Assembly (NCBI GenBank): GCA_947589485.1
Contig: CANQBK010000010.1
Span: 1 to 40,444, forward strand
DNA length: 40,444 bases
From: an uncultured Clostridia bacterium
GTDB taxonomy: Bacteria > Bacillota > Clostridia > Oscillospirales > Acutalibacteraceae
Direction: 5' to 3'
The position numbers were made by a program, and so were the translations under genes. Shown in pieces: positions 1-9,069 of this stretch (positions are counted from its first letter, which is position 1; the number at the start of each line of letters is the position of its first letter). Below the pieces are notes generated by a model. The model saw only the letters and a program-made list of their open reading frames with translations. It did no database searches and was not told the origin of the DNA.

Positions 1-385
1 GCGGTAGTTCTCTTGCGAAATAACGCTCGTCAAGCTCCTTTGCAAGAGCGTATGTATCAATACAGCCGCTCGGACATATCTCCTGTCCCTGACAGGCAGT
101 AATGGTACGAACTCTCGGTCCGCACACTCCCGGTTGAACATCACCCTCGGCAAGAGCGTTTTTTACCTCCTCAATATCATCGAGCTTAATAAACGGTATT
201 TCTACACTTTGCCGTGAGGTCAGGTGAACGTGTCCGTCACCAAACTTTTCTGCAACCTCTGCTATTTTTGCAAGCTGTGTTGCAGTAATGTTTCCTCCTA
301 CCACCCTCAGTCTTAATGAAAAATTATTCTTTTGCTTCTGGCGCATAAATCCGCCTTTTTTTAAAGTTGCATAATCTACAGCCAT
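1..385 (-). CDS. Siroheme/4Fe-4S sulfite or nitrite reductase-like protein, N-terminal part
   Basis: The gene runs off the left edge; 128 codons are visible. Translated on the minus strand, it starts MAVDYATLKKGGFM and contains the ferredoxin-like half domain of nitrite/sulfite reductases (residues ~15-75, with HVHLTSRQSVEIPF). It then has CQGQEIC, which fits the first C-x5-C half of the siroheme/4Fe-4S ligand motif; the second half would lie outside the window. Family members reduce sulfite to sulfide (or nitrite to ammonia) in the cytoplasm. The ATG directly follows the stop codon of the metY-like gene and has a GGGAGGAAAAC ribosome site, so the two are co-transcribed. The sulfhydrylase partner and nearby siroheme and sulfate-uptake genes favour sulfite as substrate (inference). 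Which subfamily it belongs to cannot be decided from the fragment. Confidence 0.8.
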   Translation of the reverse strand, partial: MAVDYATLKKGGFMRQKQKNNFSLRLRVVGGNITATQLAKIAEVAEKFGDGHVHLTSRQSVEIPFIKLDDIEEVKNALAEGDVQPGVCGPRVRTITACQGQEICPSGCIDTYALAKELDERYFARELP

Positions 386-1624
386 TTAGTTTTCCTCCCG
401 CAGTTTTTCTATTGCCTGCCTGAAATCCTCTTTCAGGTCTTCTATATCCTCTATGCCGATACTTATTCTTATCGTGTCGTTATATACTTCTGCATTGATT
501 TTTTGTTCCTCACTGCTGTGTGCATAAATCGTACTTGCAGGATGAATAACCAAGGTTCTCACATCTCCTATATTCGTCGCTATAAGAGGTAATTTCAAAT
601 TATTCATAAGTTTAAATGCTCTTTCTTTGCTTCGCGCTCGTATTGTGAGTATTGCACCGCCTCTTCCTGCAAAAAGCCTTTGTGCAAGCGGATAATACGG
701 ACTTTTTTTCAACATAGGATAATTTACGTCAATATCTTCAAAGGTATCAAGATATTCTGCAAGCTGTAAGGCATTGTCGCACAATCTTTCCATTCTTAAA
801 CCCATAGTATCCAAACCGATAGTATTTAAGAACGCATTCATAGGAGAAAGGCAACAGCCGATATTGCGCCATATTCCGTTTCTCAGCTTTGCGAGATAAG
901 CAAATTTGCCGTATTTTTTATATTCACCGACAAATTCATAGCGGTTCTCGTCCCACTTAAAATTACCGCTGTCGATAATTATACCGCTTATGGCATTTCC
1001 CCCGCCGTTTATATACTTAGAGGTGGAATGAACAACAATGTCCGCACCGTAATCTATGGGATGAATAAGACACGGCGTTGCGGTCGTACTATCAATAATT
1101 AAAGGTATTTTATGCTTGTGTGCAAGCTCTGAAACTTTTTCTATATCTACGATGTCAAGTGCGGGATTTCCGATAAGCTCGGTAAATATCGCCTTGGTCC
1201 TTTCTGTGATGAGAGGTTCTATTTCAGCATTACAGACACGCTTTACGAAATTTGCTTTAATTCCGAATGCTTTTAAGTCGCCGAATAAATCTATGGTCCC
1301 TCCAAAAAGTCCCGAACCTGCTATGATCTCATCGCCTGTTTTAAGTATATTCAAAAGCGACATCGTTACAGCCGCCATACCTGACGAACAAGCTACCGCG
1401 CCTATTCCGTTTTCAAGCGAGGCTATGCGTCTTTCTAACGAATCAACGGTAGGATTGCTTATTCTCGAATAAGCAAAACCCGGCGCTTTATTATTAAATA
1501 TTTTTTCGAGCTTTTCCGGAGATTCATGGGAAAATGCGCTTGACTGATAAATCGGCGTTACGGTAGCGCCCGTCAAGGAATCGCTTTCATAATTTTTGTG
1601 CAGTAACGCAGTATTAAATTTCAT
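386..1624 (-). CDS. metY: O-acetylhomoserine sulfhydrylase / Cys-Met metabolism PLP enzyme
   Basis: The 412-aa protein belongs to the Cys/Met metabolism PLP-dependent family, fold type I. Visible marks are YSRISNPT (residues ~52-59), the glycine-rich ACSSGMAAVT phosphate-binding stretch (~78-87), and STSKYINGGG, where Lys203 is the expected Schiff-base lysine. Family members of this type join sulfide to O-acetylhomoserine to make homocysteine; cystathionine gamma-synthase or -lyase activity is an alternative. Coupling to a sulfite reductase-like gene directly downstream supports direct sulfhydrylation, using the sulfide as it is made. The start is supported by an AGGTGA ribosome site (1628-1633). 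A sigma-A-like promoter upstream overlaps a motif that recurs near the divergent Rrf2 gene, so repression by that regulator is likely (inference). Confidence 0.88.
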   Translation of the reverse strand: MKFNTALLHKNYESDSLTGATVTPIYQSSAFSHESPEKLEKIFNNKAPGFAYSRISNPTVDSLERRIASLENGIGAVACSSGMAAVTMSLLNILKTGDEIIAGSGLFGGTIDLFGDLKAFGIKANFVKRVCNAEIEPLITERTKAIFTELIGNPALDIVDIEKVSELAHKHKIPLIIDSTTATPCLIHPIDYGADIVVHSTSKYINGGGNAISGIIIDSGNFKWDENRYEFVGEYKKYGKFAYLAKLRNGIWRNIGCCLSPMNAFLNTIGLDTMGLRMERLCDNALQLAEYLDTFEDIDVNYPMLKKSPYYPLAQRLFAGRGGAILTIRARSKERAFKLMNNLKLPLIATNIGDVRTLVIHPASTIYAHSSEEQKINAEVYNDTIRISIGIEDIEDLKEDFRQAIEKLREEN

Positions 1625-1697
1625 ATTGTCACCTGATTTTCAGTATAATAGATAGAATGTACAAAGTAATAAATTGCGATGTAAAATCGTTGCGCCT

Positions 1698-1726
1698 ATT
1701 ATAACCTACTTAACATAGTAAATCAA
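1698..1726 (-). promoter_or_regulatory. Promoter of metY-reductase operon
   Basis: On the minus strand there is TTGATT (1721-1726), a 17-nt spacer and a perfect TATAAT (1698-1703), about 75 nt before the metY start. The -35 hexamer overlaps a TAGGTATTT motif, consistent with repression. Confidence 0.75.
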
Positions 1727-1844
1727 TAGGTATTTTTCTATTTTGTAGATTTGCATAGTATTTTCATAGATTTTATAGGTATTTATTGCATTTTACTCAT
1801 ATTGCCAAATACCTAAAATCGTGATATACTACTATTAAGGTATG
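1724..1844. promoter_or_regulatory. Putative Rrf2-family operator cluster between metY and the regulator
   Basis: The motif ATAGGTATTT occurs at 1725-1734 and 1775-1784, its reverse complement AAATACCTA at 1807-1815, and a diverged TAAGGTATG at 1836-1844. One copy covers the -35 of the leftward promoter, one lies in the spacer of the rightward promoter and one just after its -10. This layout suits one repressor controlling both directions. The assignment to the adjacent Rrf2 protein is inferred from position only. Confidence 0.55.
1802..1830 (+). promoter_or_regulatory. Promoter of the Rrf2-family regulator
   Basis: TTGCCA (1802-1807), a 17-nt spacer and TATACT (1825-1830) are preceded by an extended TG at 1822-1823. 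The inverted AAATACCTA motif lies inside the spacer, suggesting autoregulation. Confidence 0.75.
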
Positions 1845-1873
1845 TTTAATATGTTATTAAAGGGGCTGAGAAT

Positions 1874-2323
1874 TTGAAAATATCAACCAAAGTAGAATTT
1901 GGAATTATAGCCATAATAGATATAGCTATCAATTCGGAAAATAACAATGCGGTAACCGTTTACAGCATTTCAAAGCGTCAGAATATTTCGGGTAAATACC
2001 TTGAGCAGATCCTCCCTGTTCTAAGGCAAGCTCACCTTATTCGGGGATTAAAGGGCTCAAAAGGCGGTTATGTACTGACAAGACCTGCTGAGGATATTAC
2101 TTTTAAAGAAATTATCAACGCACTTGATATTACGATTTTGAGCGATGTTTATTTTTCTCCCCAGACTGAATCGGAAATCGTTAATACAATAAATGATAAT
2201 TTATGGAATAAAATGACCGATTATATGCGTAATTTTTCCGAAAACCTTACTCTTGCGGATATTATTGAGCGGTATTACAAATCCATAGAAAACAATTCAG
2301 AGCAAATAATGTATTATATTTAA
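1874..2323 (+). CDS. Rrf2-family transcriptional regulator, CymR-like
   Basis: The 149-aa protein begins MKISTKVEFGIIAIIDIA, the classic Rrf2 start. A winged helix-turn-helix follows (residues ~25-75, with ISGKYLEQILPVLRQAHLIRG and GSKGGYVLTRP). The start is a TTG with an AAAGGGGC ribosome site about 8 nt upstream. No cysteine is present anywhere, so it cannot bind an Fe-S cluster like IscR or NsrR. It resembles the cluster-free CymR type, which in Firmicutes represses cysteine and sulfur uptake genes through cysteine synthase. Its divergent position to a sulfhydrylase/reductase operon supports such a role (inference). Likely targets are the intergenic motif copies here and perhaps the related ones near the sulfate transporter. 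Confidence 0.85.
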   Translation: MKISTKVEFGIIAIIDIAINSENNNAVTVYSISKRQNISGKYLEQILPVLRQAHLIRGLKGSKGGYVLTRPAEDITFKEIINALDITILSDVYFSPQTESEIVNTINDNLWNKMTDYMRNFSENLTLADIIERYYKSIENNSEQIMYYI

Positions 2324-2327
2324 AAGC

Positions 2328-2356
2328 AAATCACCACCCGTTTGATGGGTGGTGAT
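2328..2356. terminator. Convergent hairpin between the regulator and hemL
   Basis: AATCACCACCC at 2329-2339 pairs with GGGTGGTGATT at 2346-2356 around a 6-nt loop. It ends both converging transcripts; the U-tract is better on the minus-strand side. Confidence 0.75.
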
Positions 2357-2374
2357 TATCGCTTATGGTATGTT

Positions 2375-3637
2375 TTACAGCGTAAATTCAGAGATCACTT
2401 TACAGGTATATTCAATATCAAGGTCGCTGTGTGCGTCTGAAACAAACATAGCTTCAAACTGTGATGGCGCCGCATATATACCGTTTTCGAGCAAATAAGA
2501 ATAAAACAAAGCAAATTTTTTACAATCGGATTTTTTGGCGGTACTGTAATCAACAACTTTTTCGTCAGTAAAAAATACCGTAAGCAGCGAACCCTCACGG
2601 TTAAAATTAAGTCCTGCCAACTTCATTGACTCCCCAAGTCTTTTTGCTTTTTTATCGAGTCTGTCATACAAATCCTTATCCCGCTCCAGAGCCTTTAATG
2701 CTGCGATTCCCGCTGAAACAGCTATGGGATTCCCCGATAACGTACCCGCCTGATACACTGACCCTAACGGAGCAACACATTCCATTACCTCTCTCTTTCC
2801 GCCGTACACGGCAAGCGGCATTCCTCCGCCTACTATCTTTCCTAATGTTGTCAAATCCGGAGTAACACCGTAATATTTCTGTGCGCCGCCCAACGAAAGG
2901 CGAAAACCGGTGATCACCTCGTCAAATATTAACAGCGCTCCATTCTCCTTGGTAATATCACGCAGAAATCGCAAAAAGCCCTCCTTGGGCGGAACTACTC
3001 CCATATTCGCCGCACACGGTTCGACGATTATACAGGCTATGTCAGCTCCGTATTTTTCAAACAGCTCTTTTACCGACATTTCATCATTATAAACAGCAGT
3101 AAGCGTATTGTCTGTATAGCTCTTTGGAACTCCTGCGCTGTCGGGAATCGAATTTGTTAAAAGTCCCGACCCCGCTTTTACTAAAAGACCGTCCGAATGT
3201 CCGTGATAACAGCCCTCAAATTTTACGACCTTATCCCGATGAGTAAATCCTCTTGCCGCTCGGACAGCGCTCATAACTGCCTCCGTTCCCGAATTAACCA
3301 GACGGAGCATTTCCATAGAGGGTATATTCTTCTGTATCAATTGTGCAAGCTCGATTTCACCCTTATGACAGGCGCCGAAAGTCAATCCGCCGTTACAGGC
3401 ATTTTTGACCGCTTCTATAACCTCCGAATTTCCGTGTCCCAAAATATTAGGTCCCCATGAGCAAACATAGTCTATATATTCGTTTCCGTCAACATCATAT
3501 ATTTTGCTTCCTGCCGCACGGTCTATAAACAACGGCGTTTTTTCGACACTGCGGCAGGCTCTTACGGGACTGTTTACTCCTCCCGGCATAAACTTTAAGG
3601 CTTCTTTATAAAGTCTTTCGGATTTTTCGGTATTCAT
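2375..3637 (-). CDS. hemL: Glutamate-1-semialdehyde 2,1-aminomutase
   Basis: HemL converts glutamate-1-semialdehyde to 5-aminolevulinate in the C5 tetrapyrrole route. From the chosen start the protein is 420 aa, near the family norm. It shows [12 protein letters not shown] near the N-terminus, the PLP-binding [11 protein letters not shown] stretch, [10 protein letters not shown], and [11 protein letters not shown], where Lys267 is the expected PLP lysine. An in-frame ATG six codons earlier (3655) is open, but the internal ATG at 3637 has a GGAGGAAG site at the right distance and overlaps the hemB stop as ATGA, so 3637 is chosen. It is the last gene of the hem operon and is followed by a hairpin terminator. 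Confidence 0.95.
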   Translation of the reverse strand: MNTEKSERLYKEALKFMPGGVNSPVRACRSVEKTPLFIDRAAGSKIYDVDGNEYIDYVCSWGPNILGHGNSEVIEAVKNACNGGLTFGACHKGEIELAQLIQKNIPSMEMLRLVNSGTEAVMSAVRAARGFTHRDKVVKFEGCYHGHSDGLLVKAGSGLLTNSIPDSAGVPKSYTDNTLTAVYNDEMSVKELFEKYGADIACIIVEPCAANMGVVPPKEGFLRFLRDITKENGALLIFDEVITGFRLSLGGAQKYYGVTPDLTTLGKIVGGGMPLAVYGGKREVMECVAPLGSVYQAGTLSGNPIAVSAGIAALKALERDKDLYDRLDKKAKRLGESMKLAGLNFNREGSLLTVFFTDEKVVDYSTAKKSDCKKFALFYSYLLENGIYAAPSQFEAMFVSDAHSDLDIEYTCKVISEFTL

Positions 3638-4599
3638 ATATCTTCCTCCAGCCATTTTGCAACATCAAGTGCATGATATGTGATTATTATATCTGCGCCG
3701 GCTCGTTTGATGGCAATCATATTTTCCATAACGATTTGCTTTTCATCAATGAATCCCTTTTCTGCCGCCGCCTTTACCATTGAATATTCGCCGCTGACAT
3801 TGTACGCCGCAAGAGGAAATTCAAAGCGGCTTGCCTCTTTGATAATGTCGAGATAAGCGAGCGCAGGCTTGACCATAACAATGTCCGCCCCCTCGGAAAT
3901 ATCATCGGAAATTTCTCTTAGTGCTTCTCTGCCGTTTGCACAGTCCATTTGATATGTTTTTCTGTCTCCAAAACACGGCGCTGAATTTGCCGCATCGCGG
4001 AACGGAGAATAATAGGCTGAGGCAAACTTTGCGCTGTAAGCCATAATCGGAATATCTGTTAATCCGTTTTCATCAAGTGCTTCTCTTATCGCCGCAACTC
4101 TGCCGTCCATCATATCGGACGGTGCAATAATATCCGCTCCTGCTTTTGCAAGACTTACCGCCATTTTTGACAGCAAAGGGAGAGTTTCATCATTTAATAT
4201 TTTATCTTCCTTTACAACTCCGCAATGTCCGTGAGATGTATATTCGCAAAGGCAAACATCTGCAATTACCAGAAGTTCGGGATATTTCTTTTTTATATAA
4301 CGTATCGCCTGCTGCGTAACTCCGTTTTCGTCATACGCGCCGCTCGCAATCTCGTCCTTATGCTTCGGGATCCCGAAAATCAGCAAGCCGAGGATCCCAC
4401 TGTCCTTTATCTCGGACAATATCTCGTCTATCCTGTCGATTGAATACTGATATATTTCGGGCATTGAGACAACGGGATTTTTTATGTTTTCTCCCTCGGC
4501 AACAAAAATCGGATATATCAAATCGTCCTTAATTATATGTGTTTCACGAACCAGTCTGCGAATCTGCTTGTTTGATCTTAATCGTCTGAATCTCTTCAT
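3634..4599 (-). CDS. hemB: Delta-aminolevulinic acid dehydratase (porphobilinogen synthase)
   Basis: HemB condenses two 5-aminolevulinates to porphobilinogen. The 321-aa protein has the two Schiff-base lysines, Lys191 in YSAKFAS and Lys244 in VMVKPAL. The cysteine cluster Cys116, Cys118 and Cys126 ([11 protein letters not shown]) marks a zinc-dependent enzyme. The start is set by a GGGAGG ribosome site 6 nt upstream. The first 56 nt overlap the end of cobA/hemD, and the TGA overlaps the hemL ATG, so translation through hemD-hemB-hemL is probably coupled. Length and motifs are normal for the family. Confidence 0.95.
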   Translation of the reverse strand: MKRFRRLRSNKQIRRLVRETHIIKDDLIYPIFVAEGENIKNPVVSMPEIYQYSIDRIDEILSEIKDSGILGLLIFGIPKHKDEIASGAYDENGVTQQAIRYIKKKYPELLVIADVCLCEYTSHGHCGVVKEDKILNDETLPLLSKMAVSLAKAGADIIAPSDMMDGRVAAIREALDENGLTDIPIMAYSAKFASAYYSPFRDAANSAPCFGDRKTYQMDCANGREALREISDDISEGADIVMVKPALAYLDIIKEASRFEFPLAAYNVSGEYSMVKAAAEKGFIDEKQIVMENMIAIKRAGADIIITYHALDVAKWLEEDI

Positions 4600-6076
4600 T
4601 TTGTACCTCCCTGATAATCGTATCGACTATCCCTTCAATATTGCTTGTTTCACAAATTTTAATATTCCTTATATTACGCTTTCTTAAAGCGTTTGCGGTA
4701 ATGTCGCCTATACAGATAATTTTTGTTTTCGCGGAAATTCTGTATCCGCTTTCAAAAAAAGCGTTTACACCGGACGAGCTTGCAAATGCTATAAAGTCCG
4801 TATTTATCTCTTCACCTATAAAATTTGAAGCAGTGCTTTGAACGTCGTAAGTTTTTATATCGTCAAAGCTAATATTTTTTCTGTCAAGAATTTCTGTAAG
4901 CTCTGTTGAGCCTTGCTGCGCTCTCAGTAAGAGTATTCTTTCGCCTTTGGACGCTTTTTCAGAAAGTTTATTTCCAAGTGCTTTAGACGTATAGCTTTCG
5001 GGAATAAGGTCGGCAAATATCCCGTGATTTTCTAAAATCTTTGATGTTCCGCTGCCGATTACAGCAAACTTTATTTTTGCGAGCTTTCTTATATCAATTT
5101 TCAGCTTATTAAGTTTGCTCCAAAAAATCTCCGCCCCGTTTATACTTGTAAGCACGATCCAGCTATAATCATTTAAATTCATCAATGCATTATCAAATCT
5201 TGCATTGTCACTATATTCAATAACATCAAGATAATTGAGATTCTTTATGATTGCCCCCAAACCGCTAAGACGGGTTGAAAGCCTATGTACAAACCGTTTC
5301 GTTCCCGTTACTGCAACAGTAATATTTTCAAGCGGCATTTTAATCGTCTGCGAAAAATCAAATTTTGCGACTTCACCTATCACTATGACTGCCGGTGCTG
5401 TTAAATTTTGCTCTTCTGCGATTCCGGCTATATCTTTTAACGCACCTGTTACTACACGCTGAGCTGCACCTGCGCCGTTGGAAATTACAGCCGCAGGCGT
5501 GCTTTCATCTTTTCCGTTTTTAATAAGGCTTTTTGCAATCTGCTTTAGATTTTTCAGCCCCATTAAAAATACGAGCGTGCCGTCAAGTCTTGCATAAGCT
5601 CTCATATTCTCAGGCAGCATATCATCCGCCGTATGACCTGTTATCACATAAAAGCCTCGGCTTAACCTGCGGTGTGTAACGGGTATTCCCGCAAGCTCGG
5701 GAACCGCTATTGCCGACGAAATTCCCGGAACTACCGCATACTCGATATTATTTTTTTGCAGAGCGGAAATTTCCTCTCCTCCTCTGCCGAACACAAAGGG
5801 GTCGCCGCCTTTGAGTCTGACAACGGTATTTCCCTCTCGCGCTTTCTCAATTAAAATGTTATTTATATTTTCCTGAGATTCACTATGTCTGCCCGCACGC
5901 TTTCCTACACAGATTTTTTCGGCGTTATCGGGAGCATAATCAAGCAGGGCGGTATCAATAAGGCTGTCATACACAATTACACTGCATTGTTCAATTAATT
6001 TCTTTCCTCTGAGAGTTATTAAATCATAACTGCCGCAACCTGCACCGACAATATAAACCCTACCAAATTTATTCAT
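4544..6076 (-). CDS. cobA/hemD: Fused uroporphyrinogen-III C-methyltransferase and uroporphyrinogen-III synthase
   Basis: The 510-aa protein joins two enzymes. Residues ~1-240 are a tetrapyrrole methylase: [18 protein letters not shown] at the N-terminus, [18 protein letters not shown] in the SAM-binding region, and [21 protein letters not shown]. Residues ~250-495 are a HemD-type synthase, weakly conserved as usual, with a two-lobed alternation of sheets and helices. HemD closes hydroxymethylbilane to uroporphyrinogen III, and CobA methylates it at C2 and C7 to precorrin-2. The fusion hands the product directly into the siroheme/cobalamin branch. The start overlaps the hemC stop as ATGA. Such fusions are common in Clostridia. 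No heme-branch gene (hemE) lies in this operon. Confidence 0.93.
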   Translation of the reverse strand: MNKFGRVYIVGAGCGSYDLITLRGKKLIEQCSVIVYDSLIDTALLDYAPDNAEKICVGKRAGRHSESQENINNILIEKAREGNTVVRLKGGDPFVFGRGGEEISALQKNNIEYAVVPGISSAIAVPELAGIPVTHRRLSRGFYVITGHTADDMLPENMRAYARLDGTLVFLMGLKNLKQIAKSLIKNGKDESTPAAVISNGAGAAQRVVTGALKDIAGIAEEQNLTAPAVIVIGEVAKFDFSQTIKMPLENITVAVTGTKRFVHRLSTRLSGLGAIIKNLNYLDVIEYSDNARFDNALMNLNDYSWIVLTSINGAEIFWSKLNKLKIDIRKLAKIKFAVIGSGTSKILENHGIFADLIPESYTSKALGNKLSEKASKGERILLLRAQQGSTELTEILDRKNISFDDIKTYDVQSTASNFIGEEINTDFIAFASSSGVNAFFESGYRISAKTKIICIGDITANALRKRNIRNIKICETSNIEGIVDTIIREVQNEEIQTIKIKQADSQTGS

Positions 6077-6936
6077 AGCTTTGAAACCAACTCCTTTGCA
6101 AGCCGAAAACGGTTTAAACTGTTATCCTTGCCGCATACGGTTTTATCGCCGTCCTTTGACAGTGTAATTAAAATTTCATTATCCTTAATATATGAATAGG
6201 CTCCCAAGGGCATACCGCAGTCAGCGCTCAAAAGCTCTATAATACGCCGTTCTGTTTCAAACGACAGAAATGTATTTTTATCATTTATCTTTTTTATTAT
6301 TTGCGCCGCAAAATCATTTTTTCTGCTTTCTATTGCAATTATGCCCTGACACGGCGCGGGAAGAAACTGCTTATAATCGTAATAAGTAAAATCAAATCTT
6401 ACATCGGTATCAAGTCCAAGTCTTTTAATTCCCGCCGCGGCAAGTATTATACCGTCATATTCCCCTTTTTCGAGCTTGCTGAGGCGGGTGTCAACATTTC
6501 CTCTTATATTTTCAAAGCTCATATCCGAATAGATTTTTTTAAGATTTAGTCTGCGCCTTAAACTGCCCGTTCCTACAACAAAATCACGAGAGTTTCTTAT
6601 AGCATTATCCTTTTTGACAACAAGGACATCGCGATAATCTCCGCGCTTTAGCACTCCCGAAATTTCAAGTCCGTCGGAAAGAAAAACAGGCAGGTCTTTT
6701 GCGCTGTGTACCGCAATATCTATTACATTATTTTGCATAGCACTTTCTATTTCGGATACAAACACTCCTTTGCCTCCGATTTCCGCAAGAGGTCTGTCAA
6801 GTGTTTTATCGCCTTTTGTACTTATGTAAACAACTTCGGTTTCAATATCGGGAAATTGCTTTTCAATTTCATCTATTACCATTTGAGTTTGTACAAGAGC
6901 CAGCTTGCTCTTTCTTGTTCCGATTTTTATTTTCAT
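6073..6936 (-). CDS. hemC: Porphobilinogen deaminase (hydroxymethylbilane synthase)
   Basis: HemC links four porphobilinogens into hydroxymethylbilane. The 287-aa protein has the start MKIKIGTRKSKLAL, the catalytic Asp81 in HSAKDLP, the arginine-rich VGTGSLRRR (residues ~121-129) that binds substrate carboxylates, NIRGNVDTRL (~143-152), LPAPCQG (192-198), and Cys240 in SADCGMPLGAY, which carries the dipyrromethane cofactor. It is slightly short against the usual ~310 aa, the difference lying in the C-terminal domain. The start codon directly follows the stop of sirC, and the stop overlaps cobA/hemD, so the genes form one transcription unit. Confidence 0.95.
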   Translation of the reverse strand: MKIKIGTRKSKLALVQTQMVIDEIEKQFPDIETEVVYISTKGDKTLDRPLAEIGGKGVFVSEIESAMQNNVIDIAVHSAKDLPVFLSDGLEISGVLKRGDYRDVLVVKKDNAIRNSRDFVVGTGSLRRRLNLKKIYSDMSFENIRGNVDTRLSKLEKGEYDGIILAAAGIKRLGLDTDVRFDFTYYDYKQFLPAPCQGIIAIESRKNDFAAQIIKKINDKNTFLSFETERRIIELLSADCGMPLGAYSYIKDNEILITLSKDGDKTVCGKDNSLNRFRLAKELVSKL

Positions 6937-7548
6937 TTACTTTAATTCCTCTATTATTTTTAAAATTTGCTTTTCATCAACTTTATCGTAATTTTCACCG
7001 CAAATTTCAAGTATGCGTTCAAAGGCTTTTTTTCTGTTCTCCTCCGATTTAATTTCACTCTTTATACACACTCTGTATTTGCTTAAAATTTCTACTGTTT
7101 TATCGCATTTTTCATCGAGGGATTTTTCAATTTTTTTACGCAAAGCCTTACAGTACAAAGGGCTTTTGCCCGAGGTTGAAATTCCGACGGTAACATTATT
7201 CCTCTTAACAAGTGCAGGAAAAATAAATCCGCATTTTTCTTTATCGTCAACTGTATTTATAAGAATATTTTTGCTTTTGCAAAGCTCAAAAATATGGGTG
7301 TTGAGTTTGTTATCGTCTGTCGCGCTTATAACCATAAAGGCATCATCAATATCGGTATCCTTAAATTTTCTGTTAAGGATTTTTACTTCTTTTATCTTAT
7401 TTAATTCGTCACATATCCTATCTGCAACAACTGTTATCTGCGGCCTAAACGGCAACAGCTTTCGCACCTTTCTTAAAGCTACGATTCCTCCGCCTGCAAC
7501 CAAACATTTTTTATTTTCTATATCAATATAAAACGGAAAATATCCCAT
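6937..7548 (-). CDS. sirC: Precorrin-2 dehydrogenase / sirohydrochlorin ferrochelatase
   Basis: The 203-aa protein matches the Met8p/CysG N-terminal family. It starts MGYFPFYIDIENKKCLVAGGG, a Rossmann nucleotide-binding loop after a short strand. ISATDDNKLN follows (~residues 74-83), then the small domain with VGISTSGKSPLYCKALRKKIE. The enzyme oxidises precorrin-2 with NAD+ to sirohydrochlorin, and many members also insert iron to make siroheme. Whether this one chelates iron cannot be told from sequence, but no separate sirB/cbiX is visible. Its place between hemA and hemC, with a sulfite reductase-like gene nearby, points to siroheme as the operon's product. Confidence 0.9.
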   Translation of the reverse strand: MGYFPFYIDIENKKCLVAGGGIVALRKVRKLLPFRPQITVVADRICDELNKIKEVKILNRKFKDTDIDDAFMVISATDDNKLNTHIFELCKSKNILINTVDDKEKCGFIFPALVKRNNVTVGISTSGKSPLYCKALRKKIEKSLDEKCDKTVEILSKYRVCIKSEIKSEENRKKAFERILEICGENYDKVDEKQILKIIEELK

Positions 7549-7550
7549 AT

Positions 7551-8699
7551 TTACTCCTGTGCCTCAAAGGTTTTAAGAATTTTTATAAAAGCGGAAAATT
7601 CTTCAGCCGAGGCGTTATTTTTCATTCTGTAAATCAGTTCTTCAAGAGGTTTGTCCGACAAAGCGTTCTTCACATTACCGAGCGAGGGCAAAAACGAATG
7701 AAAAATCATATCCTTTTTCAAGTCGTCTATATCTTGTGATATAATTTCCTTTGCCGCATAAACGCTGTCCGCTTTTAATTCATTGTTTTCCTGTGCAAGC
7801 CTTTCAAAATAGTCTATATTAATTAATCTTACACCCTTTATATTGACAATTGAAGCGTCAATATCGGGCGGCACGGCTAAATCAATAAAAAGTCTTTTCT
7901 TGTTCCCGATTATGTGTTTTTTCAAATCATAAAGCGCAACCGTATAATGCGGACTTGAGGTTGCGCTTATTACGCAGTCCGCACTTTGAATATATTCGTA
8001 TCTTTTTTGATAATCGACCGTTTCTATTCCCATATCTTCTATAAACTTCAAATGAGAATTATGCTGTCTGAGCGTTGCTTTTACAGAAACATTTTTATGA
8101 GATACGAGATTTTTAAGTACCGTACTGCCCGTCTTTCCGCTTGCTCCTATTACAAGCACGCTGACGTTTTCGGCAAATCTTGCCGCCTCGTTTGCCGCCA
8201 GCGTTGCAACGGATACGGACGTTTTTGACAAAGCCGTTTTTGTTTTTATTTTCTTTGCGCAGGCAAAAGCCGATTGAAAAATCATATTAAGCTCATAAGA
8301 TACAAAATTATTTTCTTTGGAGTACATATAAGCTCTCTTAGTCTGACCTAATATTTCATCTTCGCCTATTACCATTGAATCAATACCGCAGGCGACCTTA
8401 AAAAGATGCTGAATTGCATTATCTCCGTGAAAAATCAACAGGTTTCTTAAAAGCAGATCCTCCTCGGTCCCCGAATTTTCGGCAAGCAAACCTATAACAT
8501 ATTTATCCGAGTTTTTTTCACCGCAATAGTAAACTTCAGTTCTGTTGCAGGTGCAAAGAATGACACATTCAGATATATATTTGCTTTTTATCAGCGCCGA
8601 AATAATTTTATTGCAAACGGTTTCTGAAAATGCCAGCTTTTCGCGCAAATCAATATCGGCATTTTTGTAATTTAAGCTGATACAATACAAAATAGACAC
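7551..8699 (-). CDS. hemA: Glutamyl-tRNA reductase
   Basis: HemA reduces glutamyl-tRNA(Glu) to glutamate-1-semialdehyde with NADPH, the first step of the C5 route. The protein shows LNYKNADIDLREKLAF at the N-terminus, catalytic Cys51 in CTCNRTEVY, CGIDSMVIGEDEILGQ, and a Rossmann motif VLVIGASGKTGS. At 382 aa it is shorter than Bacillus HemA (about 455), mostly at the C-terminal dimerisation end. A longer reading from TTG 8744 is unlikely because that TTG is part of the -35 box. GTG 8699 aligns best with family N-termini, but TTG 8690 has better ribosome-site spacing (AAGGGA about 10 nt away), so the start is uncertain by three codons. It is the first gene of the hem/siroheme operon. Confidence 0.93.
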   Translation of the reverse strand: MSILYCISLNYKNADIDLREKLAFSETVCNKIISALIKSKYISECVILCTCNRTEVYYCGEKNSDKYVIGLLAENSGTEEDLLLRNLLIFHGDNAIQHLFKVACGIDSMVIGEDEILGQTKRAYMYSKENNFVSYELNMIFQSAFACAKKIKTKTALSKTSVSVATLAANEAARFAENVSVLVIGASGKTGSTVLKNLVSHKNVSVKATLRQHNSHLKFIEDMGIETVDYQKRYEYIQSADCVISATSSPHYTVALYDLKKHIIGNKKRLFIDLAVPPDIDASIVNIKGVRLINIDYFERLAQENNELKADSVYAAKEIISQDIDDLKKDMIFHSFLPSLGNVKNALSDKPLEELIYRMKNNASAEEFSAFIKILKTFEAQE

Positions 8700-8715
8700 T
8701 TCCCTTACAAAAGTT

Positions 8716-8744
8716 ATTTTAATACAGCAAATAGCTTTCGTCAA
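8716..8744 (-). promoter_or_regulatory. Promoter of the hemA operon
   Basis: On the minus strand TTGACG (8739-8744), a 17-nt spacer and TAAAAT (8716-8721). The expected transcript starts near 8709, leaving a leader of only about 10-20 nt before hemA. Confidence 0.75.
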
Positions 8745-8781
8745 TTATTTTCATCTGATATGCGCCCAATTATTAATACAA

Positions 8782-8813
8782 CAAAAGGCTGTATTTTAAA
8801 ATTATACAGCCTT
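8782..8813. repeat. 32-bp terminator-like hairpin, copy 1
   Basis: AAGGCTGTAT pairs with ATACAGCCTT around an AT-rich loop. The 32 bp are identical to 9070-9101. The copies flank the multi-hairpin element 8819-9067. Confidence 0.8.
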
Positions 8814-8818
8814 CAGTC

Positions 8819-9067
8819 TGTCGAAAAAGTATTCTTGCCTTGATTAATTTTGCAAAGAAATCCACTTTTTCGGGGAACCCCCGGCGAGGGTTCCCCGCCG
8901 AAAAACAGTCCGCCGGACTGTTTTTCGCCCCTCCTGCGCTTTAAAACGCAGGAAAATTTCGCAGCCTGCGGGCTGCGACCAAAGGCTCCGCCTTTGGAAA
9001 CTGCCGCCTTTTGAAAAAGGCGGGCGAAAACTTTATTTTTCTCCTGCCAAAATCAGGTTTATCGACA
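8819..9067. repeat. Multi-hairpin intergenic repeat element (MITE-like)
   Basis: This ~250-bp non-coding block fills most of the gap between hemA and cysA. It is GC-richer than its surroundings and holds six consecutive perfect or near-perfect hairpins: 8872-8896, 8899-8927, 8933-8952, 8961-8976, 8979-8997 and 9004-9023. Its ends are imperfect inverted repeats (TGTCGAAAAAG at the left, TGTCGATAAAC read inward from the right). No ORF fits it. The layout suggests a miniature mobile or REP-like element, but copies elsewhere in the genome cannot be checked here. Confidence 0.6.
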
Positions 9068-9069
9068 AG

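Noticed and set aside
1116-1472. Long open frame on the plus strand opposite metY
   Set aside because: Antisense shadow of a clear PLP-enzyme gene; no ribosome site and no family features.
7013-7531. 172-codon frame opposite sirC
   Set aside because: Mirror of a well-supported gene in AT-rich DNA; repetitive hydrophobic translation without a start signal.
1116-8744. HemA start at 8744 and HemL start at 3655
   Set aside because: The first is the TTG of the -35 box; the second lacks a ribosome site, while internal starts have proper spacing or overlap.
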